Below, piece after piece: positions 23,716 through 30,711 of a stretch of DNA of 37,430 bases. This DNA is from a virus. Numbering within the stretch: the stretch's first letter is position 1; the number at the start of each line of letters is the position of its first letter. A model generated the notes under the pieces. It was not told the origin of the DNA and made no database searches. It was given only the letters and a program-made list of their open reading frames with translations. The stretch is from IMG/VR virus record IMGVR_UViG_3300017613_000256, positions 1 through 37,430 of that record. One strand, 5' to 3'. The position numbers and the translations under genes were made by a program.

Positions 23716-25005
23716 TTACCAATCTGCTCTTGCTGATTCCATCTCTCCATGTGCTTCAATTATACCAGCACCCATCAGCATCTCATCTTCAAATGCATAT
23801 CTCAAAGCATCAATGAAATCATTGTTTCTGTCAACAGGTGTGTTGAGAGTGTTTCCCTCCTTGTCTTTTTTCCATTGATATTGTTGCAGGTTGTTGATCA
23901 CTCCTTGGCATGTTTGATCAACCACTATCTCCTGCTGTTTAAGCCATTGTATCCCATGAAGCACAGAGTCTTTTCCTTTCAATGCACCAAGGGCACTCAC
24001 ACCATGATTGTTGAGCTCTTTGATGCTCTTGGGCTCTGCACTATCACAAATCACATTGTCACCATTGAGCATTGGCTTGAGGGCATTTGCAATCTGGTCA
24101 TTGGTAACCTCAAGGCTCTCATATTCGTTTATGATAAAGATCTTTCTTTGAGCCCTGTGATAGTATGCCCTGACAAATGCTGTGGGGTCATTGGAGTAAC
24201 CAAAGTCAAGCCCATTCTTAAATAGATCAAAAGTTGCAACTATTGGATCATTGAGCAGATCTGTCTTTTGCCAATTGGTGAAAATAACATCTCCAAGCAC
24301 ACCCCAATTGCCCAATGTGTAAACCTGATAAAAATATTGATCCACCTCATTCTCAAGCTCATCAATATCATCCTGCTCAAGAAAGGCATTATCCTTGTAT
24401 GTGGTTTTAAATATGAGCAGGTTCTCATCCCTGTAAACCCTGTCACCATCATTGAAGTTTTTGAAAAATCTTTTAAAGATCCAATGACTTCTCAATATAG
24501 GGTTGAATGTGAGAATGATCCTTTTCCTGATGCCCTGTGCCAGACCCCTCAACCTCTTTGCAAGTTGCTTAACATCATTCTCAAGACACTCTGTTGCTTC
24601 CTCAATCCAAATGTCTGTGATCACTCCTCTCCTTGGTGTGATGGATTTTATTTTTTCCACATCATCAAGCCCTGTCATAATTGCCTGATAACCTGTGATG
24701 CAGGTGATGGTCATTTCTGATTTGTTGATACTGAATAAACCAATGAGCCCTTTCACATCAATGTATTTTGTAAGCTCATTGAATATTGAGTTTCTGATTG
24801 TCCTGCCTATGTTCCTGCAACAGAGATAATTCCTGCCACCATTCAGCAGGTCATAGATGCACCTTTGAGCCACAAAGACTGATTTCCCACCTGCTCCACC
24901 ACCAAAGAATATTTGCGTTCTGGTATCATCATCCAGCAGGTCATAGTAAACTGAATTGAATCCCTCTCTCTTAAAGTGCACATTAATCTTTCGTGACTGT
25001 GACAT
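23716..25005 (-). CDS. terL: Terminase large subunit
   Basis: 429 residues. FFGGGAGGKSVFVAQ at about 33-47 is the Walker A motif, and DIWIEEATE near 131-139 is the Walker B with its catalytic Glu. TFNPILRSHWIFKRFF near 166 is the coupling-motif region. The C-terminal RNase H-like nuclease shows LDFGYSNDPTAF (about 259), ICDSAEPKSIKEL (about 310) and NDFIDALRYAFE (about 392), with the expected acidic residues. The family is of the PBSX/Terminase_3-6 type, which often uses headful packaging. It pumps DNA into the prohead through the portal. It overlaps the TerS gene by 23 bases. Confidence 0.92.
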   Translation of the reverse strand: MSQSRKINVHFKREGFNSVYYDLLDDDTRTQIFFGGGAGGKSVFVAQRCIYDLLNGGRNYLCCRNIGRTIRNSIFNELTKYIDVKGLIGLFSINKSEMTITCITGYQAIMTGLDDVEKIKSITPRRGVITDIWIEEATECLENDVKQLAKRLRGLAQGIRKRIILTFNPILRSHWIFKRFFKNFNDGDRVYRDENLLIFKTTYKDNAFLEQDDIDELENEVDQYFYQVYTLGNWGVLGDVIFTNWQKTDLLNDPIVATFDLFKNGLDFGYSNDPTAFVRAYYHRAQRKIFIINEYESLEVTNDQIANALKPMLNGDNVICDSAEPKSIKELNNHGVSALGALKGKDSVLHGIQWLKQQEIVVDQTCQGVINNLQQYQWKKDKEGNTLNTPVDRNNDFIDALRYAFEDEMLMGAGIIEAHGEMESARADW

Positions 25006-25504
25006 TGACCTCCAATGGATGCTCTTTAGATCCCGGAGTTGGATACATGCCTAAATGCCTTGAGATCCTTTCAAGAGATCTGCCTTTATCCCAAAACCTG
25101 TATTTATATTTAACCTCTCTTTCAGGCTCATCACCAGCACCCTTGATCCATCTTTCAATAACCTCAACAGAACTTATGGCTCTCCTCAATTCTTCTGGTA
25201 TCTGGTGAGGTGGGATCATTGTTCCATCTTCATTCAGCAGATCCTTGAGGTCTGAATAAGCAAGGCAAGACTCCTCCTTGAGAATCCTCTCCTGTGTGAT
25301 CTCTGTGGATTTTTTAAGCTCTTGCTGTCTTTGTCGAATTGCAAATTGAATTGAGGGTTTTAGCATGTTCTCTGTGCCAATAGTTCCAGCAGACTTTTCA
25401 GAGTAACCTGCCCTGATGGCGGCTTGTGTGGCATTGAGATCAATCAGGTATTCTTCAACAAACTTTGCTTGCTTGTCTGTTAATGGTGGGAGCTCGTCTG
25501 CCAT
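24983..25504 (-). CDS. terS: Terminase small subunit
   Basis: 173 residues with the Terminase_2 signature at the N-terminus: LTDKQAKFVEEYLIDLNATQ followed by AAIRAGYSEKSAGTIGTENM and a helical QFAIRQRQQELKKS. This is the DNA-binding HTH that recognises the packaging site. The C-terminal part (WIKGAGDEPEREVKYKYRFWDKG) probably contacts TerL. It is the first gene of the late operon and faces the gene-free 25505-26069 spacer, a possible pac or cos region. The last Pro-Gly is encoded CCG GGA and its Ala-Ala GCC GCC. Confidence 0.88.
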   Translation of the reverse strand: MADELPPLTDKQAKFVEEYLIDLNATQAAIRAGYSEKSAGTIGTENMLKPSIQFAIRQRQQELKKSTEITQERILKEESCLAYSDLKDLLNEDGTMIPPHQIPEELRRAISSVEVIERWIKGAGDEPEREVKYKYRFWDKGRSLERISRHLGMYPTPGSKEHPLEVNVTVTKD

Positions 25505-25620
25505 GATGAGATCTCATGGAAGCATTGGGATATGGTGTGATGGTTTGTGCAGGGCTGTTTCAACTGAATATCCATAATGCTTCCTTAAAGGTGATTGATG
25601 GAATTAGTCATTTCCAGCCA

Positions 25621-25648
25621 ATTAGCATGCATCAGATCTTTGTGTCAA
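25621..25648 (-). promoter_or_regulatory. Candidate leftward late promoter for the terminase operon
   Basis: On the minus strand TTGACA (25643-25648) is followed after 16 bases by GCTAAT (25621-25626), or by a TAATTG box two bases further on. The -35 is perfect but the -10 is weak. It points at the TerS start about 117 bases away. Late genes may instead need a phage activator, so this is tentative. Confidence 0.35.
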
Positions 25649-25661
25649 TTCTTTTTTTCTC

Positions 25662-25707
25662 AAACTATTAAACTTTTTAATGGTTTTGTTAATTATTTTA
25701 ATAGTTT
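25662..25707. repeat. 11-base perfect inverted repeat, A/T rich
   Basis: AAACTATTAAA (25662-25672) and TTTAATAGTTT (25697-25707) are exact inverted copies separated by 24 A/T-rich bases. On the plus strand a T-rich stretch follows a few bases later. It lies just upstream of the candidate leftward promoter. Possible roles are protein-binding site, origin element or terminator. Confidence 0.65.
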
Positions 25708-25831
25708 TGGATCTTTTTTTTATTTGCTCGTTTGAGCCCTGTTGTTTTCCTCAATGTTTTCCCTTGGTTATAATTGTTTTAAATTGACTTGAAGTGGCAT
25801 GATTCTTGCACTTTAATTCACTTCCACCTTG

Positions 25832-25850
25832 CTCCTGCAAATAGCAGGAG
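25832..25850 (+). other. Perfect 7-base-pair hairpin
   Basis: CTCCTGC - AAATA - GCAGGAG. It is followed by ATCCCACCCC, not by a T-run, so it is not a simple terminator. In RNA it would place a Shine-Dalgarno-like GGAG in the stem. Role unknown. Confidence 0.55.
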
Positions 25851-26006
25851 ATCCCACCCCTTGAAATTTGGGTCATACTTAATTGCTGGCTTGAAAATCA
25901 GGGCATGGAGTCAAAAGACTTACAAGTGTCGTGGGCATCATTCAGCACCAATTTTCTGTTGGACAGGTTAAGTGCTGTGAGGTGATTGAGCATACAAACA
26001 AGTGTC

Positions 26007-26024
26007 TGCTGGTGAGTGCCAGCA
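26007..26024 (+). other. Short hairpin ahead of the first rightward gene
   Basis: TGCTGG - TGAGTG - CCAGCA, 46 bases before the ATG at 26070. It would lie in the leader of the rightward mRNA if transcription starts upstream. Confidence 0.45.
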
Positions 26025-26069
26025 TTGATGAAGTCAAAAGACAGAAACACTTATCAAGGAGGAGATAAT

Positions 26070-26507
26070 ATGGAAAAGCAATTCAAGGACAATGACAATG
26101 TTTTCACGTTCACATTGTCTGGCAATTCAGACAGAGATAAGATTGATTTTCTTGATGGTTGTTGGGTTGATGTTCAGCCAAGAGATGAATTTCCTTATTC
26201 CAATTATGTTTATTATTTTTCACCTGACAAGGTTATGAGTTTTGAGATGGGTGAATATTGGGCAGATCAGGAAATGAATTGTTTGAGCTCTGCCTTTGGC
26301 ATGTTCAAGGATGATGCTGTCAATTGGGTGCAACACATTGGCAGATCCATTGGATTGAAATTAACCAAGAAAGAAATTGCCAATGCTTTCAAACTTGACA
26401 AAGAGCAGAAAGGTAAAACAGCACCTTATCATTGTGGGTTGTGGAAATGCATTGAGCCATACTCAACCAACTGTGCAAGATGTTCACAGTATCAAAAACA
26501 GGCATAG
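26070..26507 (+). CDS. Unknown 145-residue protein, first gene of the rightward small-gene operon
   Basis: The start MEKQFKDNDNVFTF follows AAGGAGGAGATAAT; a longer reading from 26016 has no site. The body is alpha/beta with DFLDGCWVDVQPRDEFPYSN, a central FEMGEYWADQEMNCLSSAFGMF and a C-terminal HCGLWKCIEPYSTNCARCSQY with four Cys, which may bind a metal. No known family. It is probably an early or accessory gene because it heads the operon. Confidence 0.7.
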   Translation: MEKQFKDNDNVFTFTLSGNSDRDKIDFLDGCWVDVQPRDEFPYSNYVYYFSPDKVMSFEMGEYWADQEMNCLSSAFGMFKDDAVNWVQHIGRSIGLKLTKKEIANAFKLDKEQKGKTAPYHCGLWKCIEPYSTNCARCSQYQKQA

Positions 26508-26520
26508 AGGAAAATGGATC

Positions 26521-26769
26521 ATGATGAAAAAATATAAAGTCTGGATGATTCAGGAGGGCAATGATGAGCTCATCCAAATCATCTGTGTAAGTTGTGGAAA
26601 GGTTATGCCAGAAAGTGCTGATTTCTGGTGTGATGTTGATAAGGATAATGTTGAGATGTTCTGCAAAAAATCCTGCATCAACAATGTCAATGAGGAGTTT
26701 TATCAAATCCAGAAATGGAGATTTGCGATTGAAGCATGCAAGTCAATGGGTTTCATTAAAGAAGCATAA
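26521..26769 (+). CDS. Small zinc-finger-like protein, unknown function
   Basis: 82 residues from the first of two adjacent ATGs, preceded by AGAGGAAAAT. ICVSCGKVMPESADFWCDVD and MFCKKSCINN supply the CxxC...C...CxxxC ligands for one zinc site. The C-terminal helix is EFYQIQKWRFAIEACKSM. No family recognised. It follows the first gene by 13 bases. Confidence 0.65.
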   Translation: MMKKYKVWMIQEGNDELIQIICVSCGKVMPESADFWCDVDKDNVEMFCKKSCINNVNEEFYQIQKWRFAIEACKSMGFIKEA

Positions 26770-26781
26770 AGGAGAAAAACC

Positions 26782-27054
26782 ATGTGGAGAAAAAGCACCC
26801 TGATTAAAAAATTGCAAGACAAGTTTCCAACCATTGAGATCTTTGACCATGATCAGTTTGGCTTTAGTGGTGAGAGTGGTTCAGTTGACTCAAAAGATTT
26901 TCCTCTGGCAGATTATTATGATGCACCCTTTTATGATCCTCAAGAGAAATTACAGGTGTTTGGGATCAGCAGAGAGGTTCATGAGCTCTTGGAGGGATCT
27001 GGTTGGCATTGTGAATGGATCAATGCAGGGATGGTTGGTCTTTACAAAGATTGA
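26782..27054 (+). CDS. Unknown 90-residue protein
   Basis: An AAAGGAGAAAAACC site precedes the ATG. It starts MWRKSTLIKKLQDKFPTIEI, contains an acidic aromatic centre (FPLADYYDAPFYDPQEK) and ends GWHCEWINAGMVGLYKD. The VFGISREVHELLEGSGWHC segment suggests a compact alpha/beta fold. No motif suggests an activity. Confidence 0.65.
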   Translation: MWRKSTLIKKLQDKFPTIEIFDHDQFGFSGESGSVDSKDFPLADYYDAPFYDPQEKLQVFGISREVHELLEGSGWHCEWINAGMVGLYKD

Positions 27055-27064
27055 TTGCATTGTG

Positions 27065-27103
27065 GTGCTTTCAGCACTTGCTGGATCTGCTGGCTGGAAG
27101 CAC
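27065..27103 (+). ncRNA. Intergenic stem-loop, copy 1 of a repeated element
   Basis: GTGCTTTCAG (27065-27074) pairs with CTGGAAGCAC (27094-27103), ten pairs with one G-U, loop 19 bases. The stem sequence is closely repeated at 27900-27930, with a compensating change. No U-run follows, so simple termination is unlikely. It may be an mRNA processing or stability element. Confidence 0.6.
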
Positions 27104-27155
27104 TCTGAATGTAATTAACCTGTAACCAATAACCATAACAAAAAGGAGAAATCAA

Positions 27156-27584
27156 ATGGATTATTATTTTGACTATCACAAAGTTGCACCCCTGTTGAAT
27201 CAGGTTGGGTCTTTCAAATGCAATAGTTGTGGCAAGCCATTTCTGTTTGCCAAGTCATATGCACCAATCTCTGAATATTTTGATCAAACAGACAGGGTGC
27301 AGGGATATGAGCATGCTGGTGGCTGGTTGATTGATGGTGTTAAATATTGGCTTTATGTCACCTGTAAATCATGCAGTTACCAGACTTCTTTTGAGAAGTT
27401 GGGCATCAAGAGGGTCACGTTCAAGATCTTCAAAGATGTGGATGATGATGGTGAGTTCTTCACAGTTTACAAAGGAAAGAGATGCATGGGAGCTTATCTC
27501 TCTGATGATGTTTTTGTCAGAGGGTTGATCAAGGCTGGTTATCCTGTGCTTGATGGAATTGACAACAGAGGAATGGAGGAATGA
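27156..27584 (+). CDS. Zinc-ribbon protein, unknown function
   Basis: 142 residues. FKCNSCGKPFLF near 20-31 and VTCKSCSYQTSF near 68-79 form two CxxC knuckles for one zinc, enclosing a loop with GYEHAGGWLIDGVKYWLYV. The remainder is alpha/beta (RVTFKIFKDVDDDGEFFTVYKG). The knuckle pair resembles zinc ribbons that bind nucleic acid or partner proteins. AAAAGGAGAAATCAA precedes the start. A hairpin lies upstream. Confidence 0.7.
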   Translation: MDYYFDYHKVAPLLNQVGSFKCNSCGKPFLFAKSYAPISEYFDQTDRVQGYEHAGGWLIDGVKYWLYVTCKSCSYQTSFEKLGIKRVTFKIFKDVDDDGEFFTVYKGKRCMGAYLSDDVFVRGLIKAGYPVLDGIDNRGMEE

Positions 27585-27587
27585 AAA

Positions 27588-27884
27588 ATGGAAAAGAGAT
27601 CTGAATTAGAGTCTGCTGTTGCAAACAGGTTGATTGATGGAATGAAAGCACTTGAGCTCTTGGGTGATTCAAAAGAGAGTGATGTCAAGATTGATATTCT
27701 TATCAGTCTTGAAAAAAGTGCTTCAATGGAAAACCTGAAAGATATGGTTGGGTTTATTGAGTTTGGCAAGATCAACAAAATGGGTGATGAGTGGGTGCTG
27801 TCAAACCTCATCCATGACATTAATGGTCTGGCAAATAATGAGCTCTGTTTTTCACCAAGGTCAACAGGATATGCCAGCATTTAA
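27588..27884 (+). CDS. Unknown 98-residue helical protein
   Basis: Starts 3 bases after the previous stop, with GGAGGAATGAAAA as its site. The sequence is helical and acidic: KRSELESAVANRLIDGMKAL; VKIDILISLEKSASMENLKD. It has few aromatic residues and one Cys. No domain recognised. It is followed by a spacer that carries the second copy of the repeated hairpin. Confidence 0.65.
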   Translation: MEKRSELESAVANRLIDGMKALELLGDSKESDVKIDILISLEKSASMENLKDMVGFIEFGKINKMGDEWVLSNLIHDINGLANNELCFSPRSTGYASI

Positions 27885-27899
27885 TTGACTCCATCTTGA

Positions 27900-27930
27900 G
27901 GGCTTTCAGTTCTTGTCTGGCTGGAAGCTC
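27900..27930 (+). ncRNA. Intergenic stem-loop, copy 2 of the repeated element
   Basis: GGGCTTTCAG (27900-27909) pairs with CTGGAAGCTC (27921-27930) with two G-U pairs and an 11-base loop. The outer flanks extend the stem by about four more pairs. Compared with copy 1 the second pair is G-U instead of U-A while pairing is kept, which supports an RNA function. Confidence 0.6.
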
Positions 27931-27993
27931 TTGAAATGAAGTTGATCATAGAAACAATAGAAACAAAATAAACAATAGAAAGGAGAAAATCAA

Positions 27994-28569
27994 ATGGAAC
28001 AGAAAAAAGTTTACTTGTTAAAGTATGAAAGCATTGATGGTGTGCATAAGCACAGAACCTTTAAGACCAAGAAAGGTGCTTTGAAGTTCATCAATGATTG
28101 GGTTGGAGAAAGCAGGGAAATTTCTGATGCTTTCAATTATGTTGTTTCACATGATGGTGTGGGCAAGGTGATTGGAAAGAATTGCAGAATCAGGGATCTT
28201 CTTGAGTCTGCCACACCAGAACCAGAAGCACCATGCCCTGTGTGTGAGTCACATCTTTATCCAGATGATCATGGTGTGACCTATGGCTCAAGGGATGAGA
28301 TGGTTTCTGTCACAGAGTTCAAGTGCACCTGTGGGAAAAAAGCAATCAGGGATCATGAGGAGTATGTGGACAGGCAAACATTTTTCCATTGCTGTGATGG
28401 TTGTGAGATTGCTTTCTTTGATTGGGATACCAACACCCCTTGCAGTTCAACCTGTGATGATTTCTCAAAGAGTCTGGAATTTTTCAAGAGAAACCCTGAA
28501 CAGTTCAAGATGTTCTTGGAGTGGAACAGGGCAAGAGAGAAAGAGATTGACAAAGATCTTCCATTCTAA
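27994..28569 (+). CDS. Multi-Cys protein with two probable zinc sites
   Basis: 191 residues after AAAGGAGAAAATCAA. The N-terminal 70 residues form a small alpha/beta unit (KVYLLKYESIDGVHKHRTFKTKKGALKFINDW). CPVCESHLYP near 80 with FKCTCGKKA near 110 makes one zinc ribbon; FFHCCDGCEIAFF near 130 and CSSTCDD near 150 make another. The C-terminal part is a charged helix (FFKRNPEQFKMFLEWNRAREKEIDKDLPF). Nucleic-acid or protein binding is likely; no family assigned. Confidence 0.7.
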   Translation: MEQKKVYLLKYESIDGVHKHRTFKTKKGALKFINDWVGESREISDAFNYVVSHDGVGKVIGKNCRIRDLLESATPEPEAPCPVCESHLYPDDHGVTYGSRDEMVSVTEFKCTCGKKAIRDHEEYVDRQTFFHCCDGCEIAFFDWDTNTPCSSTCDDFSKSLEFFKRNPEQFKMFLEWNRAREKEIDKDLPF

Positions 28570-28589
28570 AGGAAAGAGGAGGAAATATC

Positions 28590-28826
28590 ATGAAGCATAA
28601 AGCCCATCATAAGATTCATCTGAAACACATGCTCTTGGTGCACTATCTGGACACTCAAGATGTGCACAAAGAGTTGGCAATGTCAAAGGCATTGAATAAG
28701 TTGTCTTACAAAGAGCTCAAGGTCATGTGGGATATTCTGGCAGACAACTTCATCAGGGAGAGGGATAAGAAAAGACCTGACTCCCTGCATTTCAAATTTC
28801 CAAAAACCAAGGCAGTTGATCTTTAA
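28590..28826 (+). CDS. Unknown 78-residue basic helical protein
   Basis: Starts after AGAGGAGGAAATATC. The sequence opens with His- and Lys-rich residues (MKHKAHHKIHLKHMLLVHYLD), followed by helices (ELAMSKALNKLSYKELKVMWDILADNF). Charge and size suit a small nucleic-acid-binding or inhibitor protein. No family recognised. Confidence 0.6.
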   Translation: MKHKAHHKIHLKHMLLVHYLDTQDVHKELAMSKALNKLSYKELKVMWDILADNFIRERDKKRPDSLHFKFPKTKAVDL

Positions 28827-28834
28827 AAGTTGAA

Positions 28835-28852
28835 TCCCTGCGAAAGCAGGGA
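28835..28852 (+). other. GNRA-tetraloop hairpin between small genes
   Basis: TCCCTGC - GAAA - GCAGGGA, a 7-base-pair stem capped by a GAAA tetraloop, one of the most stable RNA loops. It lies in the 85-base spacer before the gene at 28912. No U-run follows. Confidence 0.65.
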
Positions 28853-28911
28853 ACAGGCAAGATGGGAACTTGTCTGCTGATGATACAACCCAAACGAAAG
28901 GAGGAAATAAT

Positions 28912-29334
28912 ATGAGGAGAGAACATGACCCAAGTTTTGACATGGATCATCCATGTGAAATTTGTGGCAAAGATCCTGCCATTTGTGAGTGTCCTGAATG
29001 TCCTGTCTGTAAAGTGCAGGGAGATCCAAAATGTTATGGAACTCACATGAAAGAATTTAGGCATGCATGTCAACCCTATGGCACTATTGTCCTGAAAAAT
29101 GCAACCAGAAAAGAGGTTGAAGTGCCACACTATATCCCTAATGTTGGATATAAAGGAACAAAGAAAATCATGAGAGTGACAGGTGAGGTTGTTTCCAGCA
29201 GGATGGTTTCTCTGTTTGGTGGTGTTCCTGTGACCAATGGGCATGATAAATATCCTGTGGGCTCAATACAGTCAGTTGATCATGTTTCTGACTATGAATG
29301 GGAGCAAGGAGTTAAAATATCAGTTGCAATGTAA
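28912..29334 (+). CDS. Cys-rich zinc-binding protein, unknown function
   Basis: 140 residues from the ATG after AAAGGAGGAAATAAT. The N-terminal 50 residues hold a dense Cys cluster (HPCEICGKDPAICECPECPVC) with further Cys and His (KCYGTHMKEFRHAC), enough for two zinc ions. The C-terminal part is beta-rich (GTIVLKNATRKEVEVPHYIP; KKIMRVTGEVVSSRMVSLFG). The fold may be ribbon plus beta-barrel. No activity can be assigned. Confidence 0.7.
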   Translation: MRREHDPSFDMDHPCEICGKDPAICECPECPVCKVQGDPKCYGTHMKEFRHACQPYGTIVLKNATRKEVEVPHYIPNVGYKGTKKIMRVTGEVVSSRMVSLFGGVPVTNGHDKYPVGSIQSVDHVSDYEWEQGVKISVAM

Positions 29335-29348
29335 TTGAGATTTTTTTG

Positions 29349-29377
29349 AGTGCTGTGAACAGATCCACCACAGCACT
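29349..29377 (+). other. Nine-base-pair hairpin between small genes
   Basis: AGTGCTGTG (29349-29357) pairs exactly with CACAGCACT (29369-29377), loop 11 bases. A T7 run stands in front of the hairpin, not behind it. It is the fourth stem-loop in the larger gaps of this operon. Confidence 0.6.
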
Positions 29378-29419
29378 TGATGGAAATTCAATTTTAACCT
29401 TAACAAAGGAGGAAATGAG

Positions 29420-29713
29420 ATGGCAAAAATTAAGGTCAATCACAGTTTTAAATTGTCAGATGTTGTGCCCAAGGATGCAAAGGGCTCTCTTTATTCCCTG
29501 CTTGAAAAAGTGGGTGCAAAGCAGATGGTGATCCCGGGCATGATAGGAGCAGGAGAGAAGATCCACCATCTTCACATTGATTATGTTGACACAGATGATG
29601 GGATTGGGATCTGCTATATTGGGAGTTATTGTGGATCTGCCAAGTTCAGGTCTTATATCAGACCCATCCTTGATGTTGATCTTGTTGTTGATTGCAAGAG
29701 GTGCTTGGGTTGA
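29420..29713 (+). CDS. Unknown 97-residue protein
   Basis: Starts after AAAGGAGGAAATGAG. The alpha/beta sequence includes FKLSDVVPKDAKGSLYSLLE, a Gly-rich PGMIGAGEKIHHLHIDYVD and a strand-rich end with CYIGSYCGSAKF and DCKRCLG. Its one Pro-Gly is coded CCG GGC. No known family. Confidence 0.65.
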   Translation: MAKIKVNHSFKLSDVVPKDAKGSLYSLLEKVGAKQMVIPGMIGAGEKIHHLHIDYVDTDDGIGICYIGSYCGSAKFRSYIRPILDVDLVVDCKRCLG

Positions 29714-29727
29714 AAGGAGGAATCAAA

Positions 29728-29946
29728 ATGGATTGGGATTCTGACTATTATGAAGATGATTATTTGATTGATGGTGTTGGCTTTCAAGATCCTCATGGCA
29801 GGTCTGCATTGAGGAGAGCCACCAAGGACAACCCAAGAAACCTGCCTTGCCCTGATTGTGGTGAGGAAAACAGATTGACCCCTCTGGACAAACAAAGAGG
29901 TTATTGCTGTGATGAGTGTGCAGACAGGAAAGAAATGGGTTGGTAA
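29728..29946 (+). CDS. Small zinc-finger protein
   Basis: 72 residues from the ATG after GAAAGGAGGAATCAAA. The N-terminus is very acidic with Tyr (WDSDYYEDDYLIDG). LPCPDCGEEN near 40-49 and YCCDECADRK near 59-68 form a four-Cys zinc finger. Small one-finger proteins of this type are common in early regions of phages and may bind host proteins or DNA. No specific target is visible. Confidence 0.7.
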   Translation: MDWDSDYYEDDYLIDGVGFQDPHGRSALRRATKDNPRNLPCPDCGEENRLTPLDKQRGYCCDECADRKEMGW

Positions 29947-29957
29947 GGAGGTTGAAA

Positions 29958-30146
29958 ATGTTTGGCATATCTATTGATGAGAGATTGGTTTCTAAACACC
30001 CAACCAAAGATGAAGCATGGGAAGCATTTAAGAAATTGAAGCTCTCAAAATTTGATCAGGGTTATCTTGACAAGATTGATGAGCATGGTGAACCCATTTA
30101 CACAGTTGCTCACAAGATTGGCAGAAAAATTTTTGTGAATGATTAG
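29958..30146 (+). CDS. Unknown 62-residue protein
   Basis: Starts at the ATG after AAGGAGGTTGAAA. The sequence (FGISIDERLVSKHPTKDEAW, then LKLSKFDQGYLDKIDEHG) is alpha/beta with no Cys. It ends KIGRKIFVND 11 bases before the next start. No family recognised. Confidence 0.6.
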   Translation: MFGISIDERLVSKHPTKDEAWEAFKKLKLSKFDQGYLDKIDEHGEPIYTVAHKIGRKIFVND

Positions 30147-30157
30147 GAGAAAATATC

Positions 30158-30325
30158 ATGAGTTATCAAATCAAAAGCATTTGCTGTTATTGCAAAGGGT
30201 TCATGGGTTTCAAGAGTGGTGGTAAAGCACCTAACCTTGTGAGTCATGGGATCTGTGAGGATTGCTTGCCAATTGCAAAAGATGAAGCAAGAAGATGCTT
30301 GGAGGTGCTCATTGAAAAGAATTAA
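30158..30325 (+). CDS. Small Cys protein with SHGIC..CL motif
   Basis: 55 residues, preceded by TTAGGAGAAAATATC. ICCYCKGFMGFKSGG and LVSHGICEDCLP give CxxC...CxxC, one zinc site. The 'VSHGICxxCL' ending resembles a short zinc motif frequent in proteins of Desulfobacterota and their phages, which is a faint host clue. It ends inside the next gene. Confidence 0.65.
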   Translation: MSYQIKSICCYCKGFMGFKSGGKAPNLVSHGICEDCLPIAKDEARRCLEVLIEKN

Positions 30326-30491
30326 ATTTTTCCCAACATACAGGGAAGCAAAGAAGTTCTTGAAAGAGTGCCATGACAAAGGGATTGGAGAGTCAAGAGA
30401 TTGGAACATCTTTGATCTGAAAAAGAACTTTCCAAGAAGAAAGAAAACAAGATATTTTGTTGGATCTTATATTGAATGGCTGAACATATAG
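30312..30491 (+). CDS. Small basic protein with probable TTG start
   Basis: 59 residues from TTG at 30312, chosen because GGAGG lies 6 bases upstream; an in-frame ATG at 30282 has no site. It overlaps the previous gene by 14 bases. The sequence KRIKFFPTYREAKKFLKECH, then GIGESRDWNIFDLKKNFPRRKK is basic and helical. The 'TYREAKKFL' core is seen in small phage proteins, but no function is known. Confidence 0.55.
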   Translation: MKRIKFFPTYREAKKFLKECHDKGIGESRDWNIFDLKKNFPRRKKTRYFVGSYIEWLNI

Positions 30492-30502
30492 GAGGTGATC
30501 TT

Positions 30503-30673
30503 ATGGCATTGGTTGAGAAAAAAGTTCAAGTCTGCCTGATGATCAACCCAAGTCTTTACAAGAAACTTGGTGATCATGCAAAAGCAACAGGCAGGTCAAG
30601 ATCCCAACTCTCTGGCTGGTTGCTTGAAAAGGCTTTGAGAGAGTTGATAAAAAAAGAAAGTGAAGAATCATAA
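30503..30673 (+). CDS. Ribbon-helix-helix DNA-binding protein
   Basis: 56 residues from the ATG after TAGGAGGTGATCTT. KVQVCLMINPSLYKKLGDHA is a strand followed by helix 1, and TGRSRSQLSGWLLEKALREL is the turn and helix 2 of the CopG/Arc fold. Dimers of such proteins bind DNA through the paired strands, often as autoregulators. It closes the rightward operon, just before a terminator shared with the convergent operon. Possible roles are repression of this operon or partition-like DNA binding. Confidence 0.75.
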   Translation: MALVEKKVQVCLMINPSLYKKLGDHAKATGRSRSQLSGWLLEKALRELIKKESEES

Positions 30674-30683
30674 CCTCAATGAG

Positions 30684-30710
30684 AGATCCTCTGCCTTGTG
30701 CAGAGGGTCT
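30684..30710. terminator. Terminator between convergent operons
   Basis: AGATCCTCTGC (30684-30694) pairs with GCAGAGGGTCT (30700-30710), eleven pairs with one G-U, loop CTTGT. On the plus strand TTCATT follows and on the minus strand CTCATTGAGG, so U-runs are short. It stands exactly between the stop of the RHH gene and that of the leftward regulator gene, so it may stop both strands. Confidence 0.7.
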
Positions 30711-30711
30711 T

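Larger units (their letters stand above)
25505..26069. other. Gene-free, structured spacer between divergent operons
   Basis: 565 bases without a supported gene, between TerS (leftward) and the first small gene (rightward). It contains an 11-base inverted repeat, two short hairpins, 11-base direct copies of AGTCAAAAGAC at 25909-25919 and 26032-26042, and 9-base copies of ACAAGTGTC at 25922-25930 and 25998-26006. The segment 25650-25780 is A/T rich. It is the obvious place for late and early promoters and for a packaging site. Position and structure support a regulatory role; which element does what is not visible. Confidence 0.6.

Noticed and set aside
25741-25780. Rightward promoter with TATAAT at 25769-25774
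   Set aside because: The -10 is perfect but no acceptable -35 or TGn extension was found at the right distance, so it was not called.
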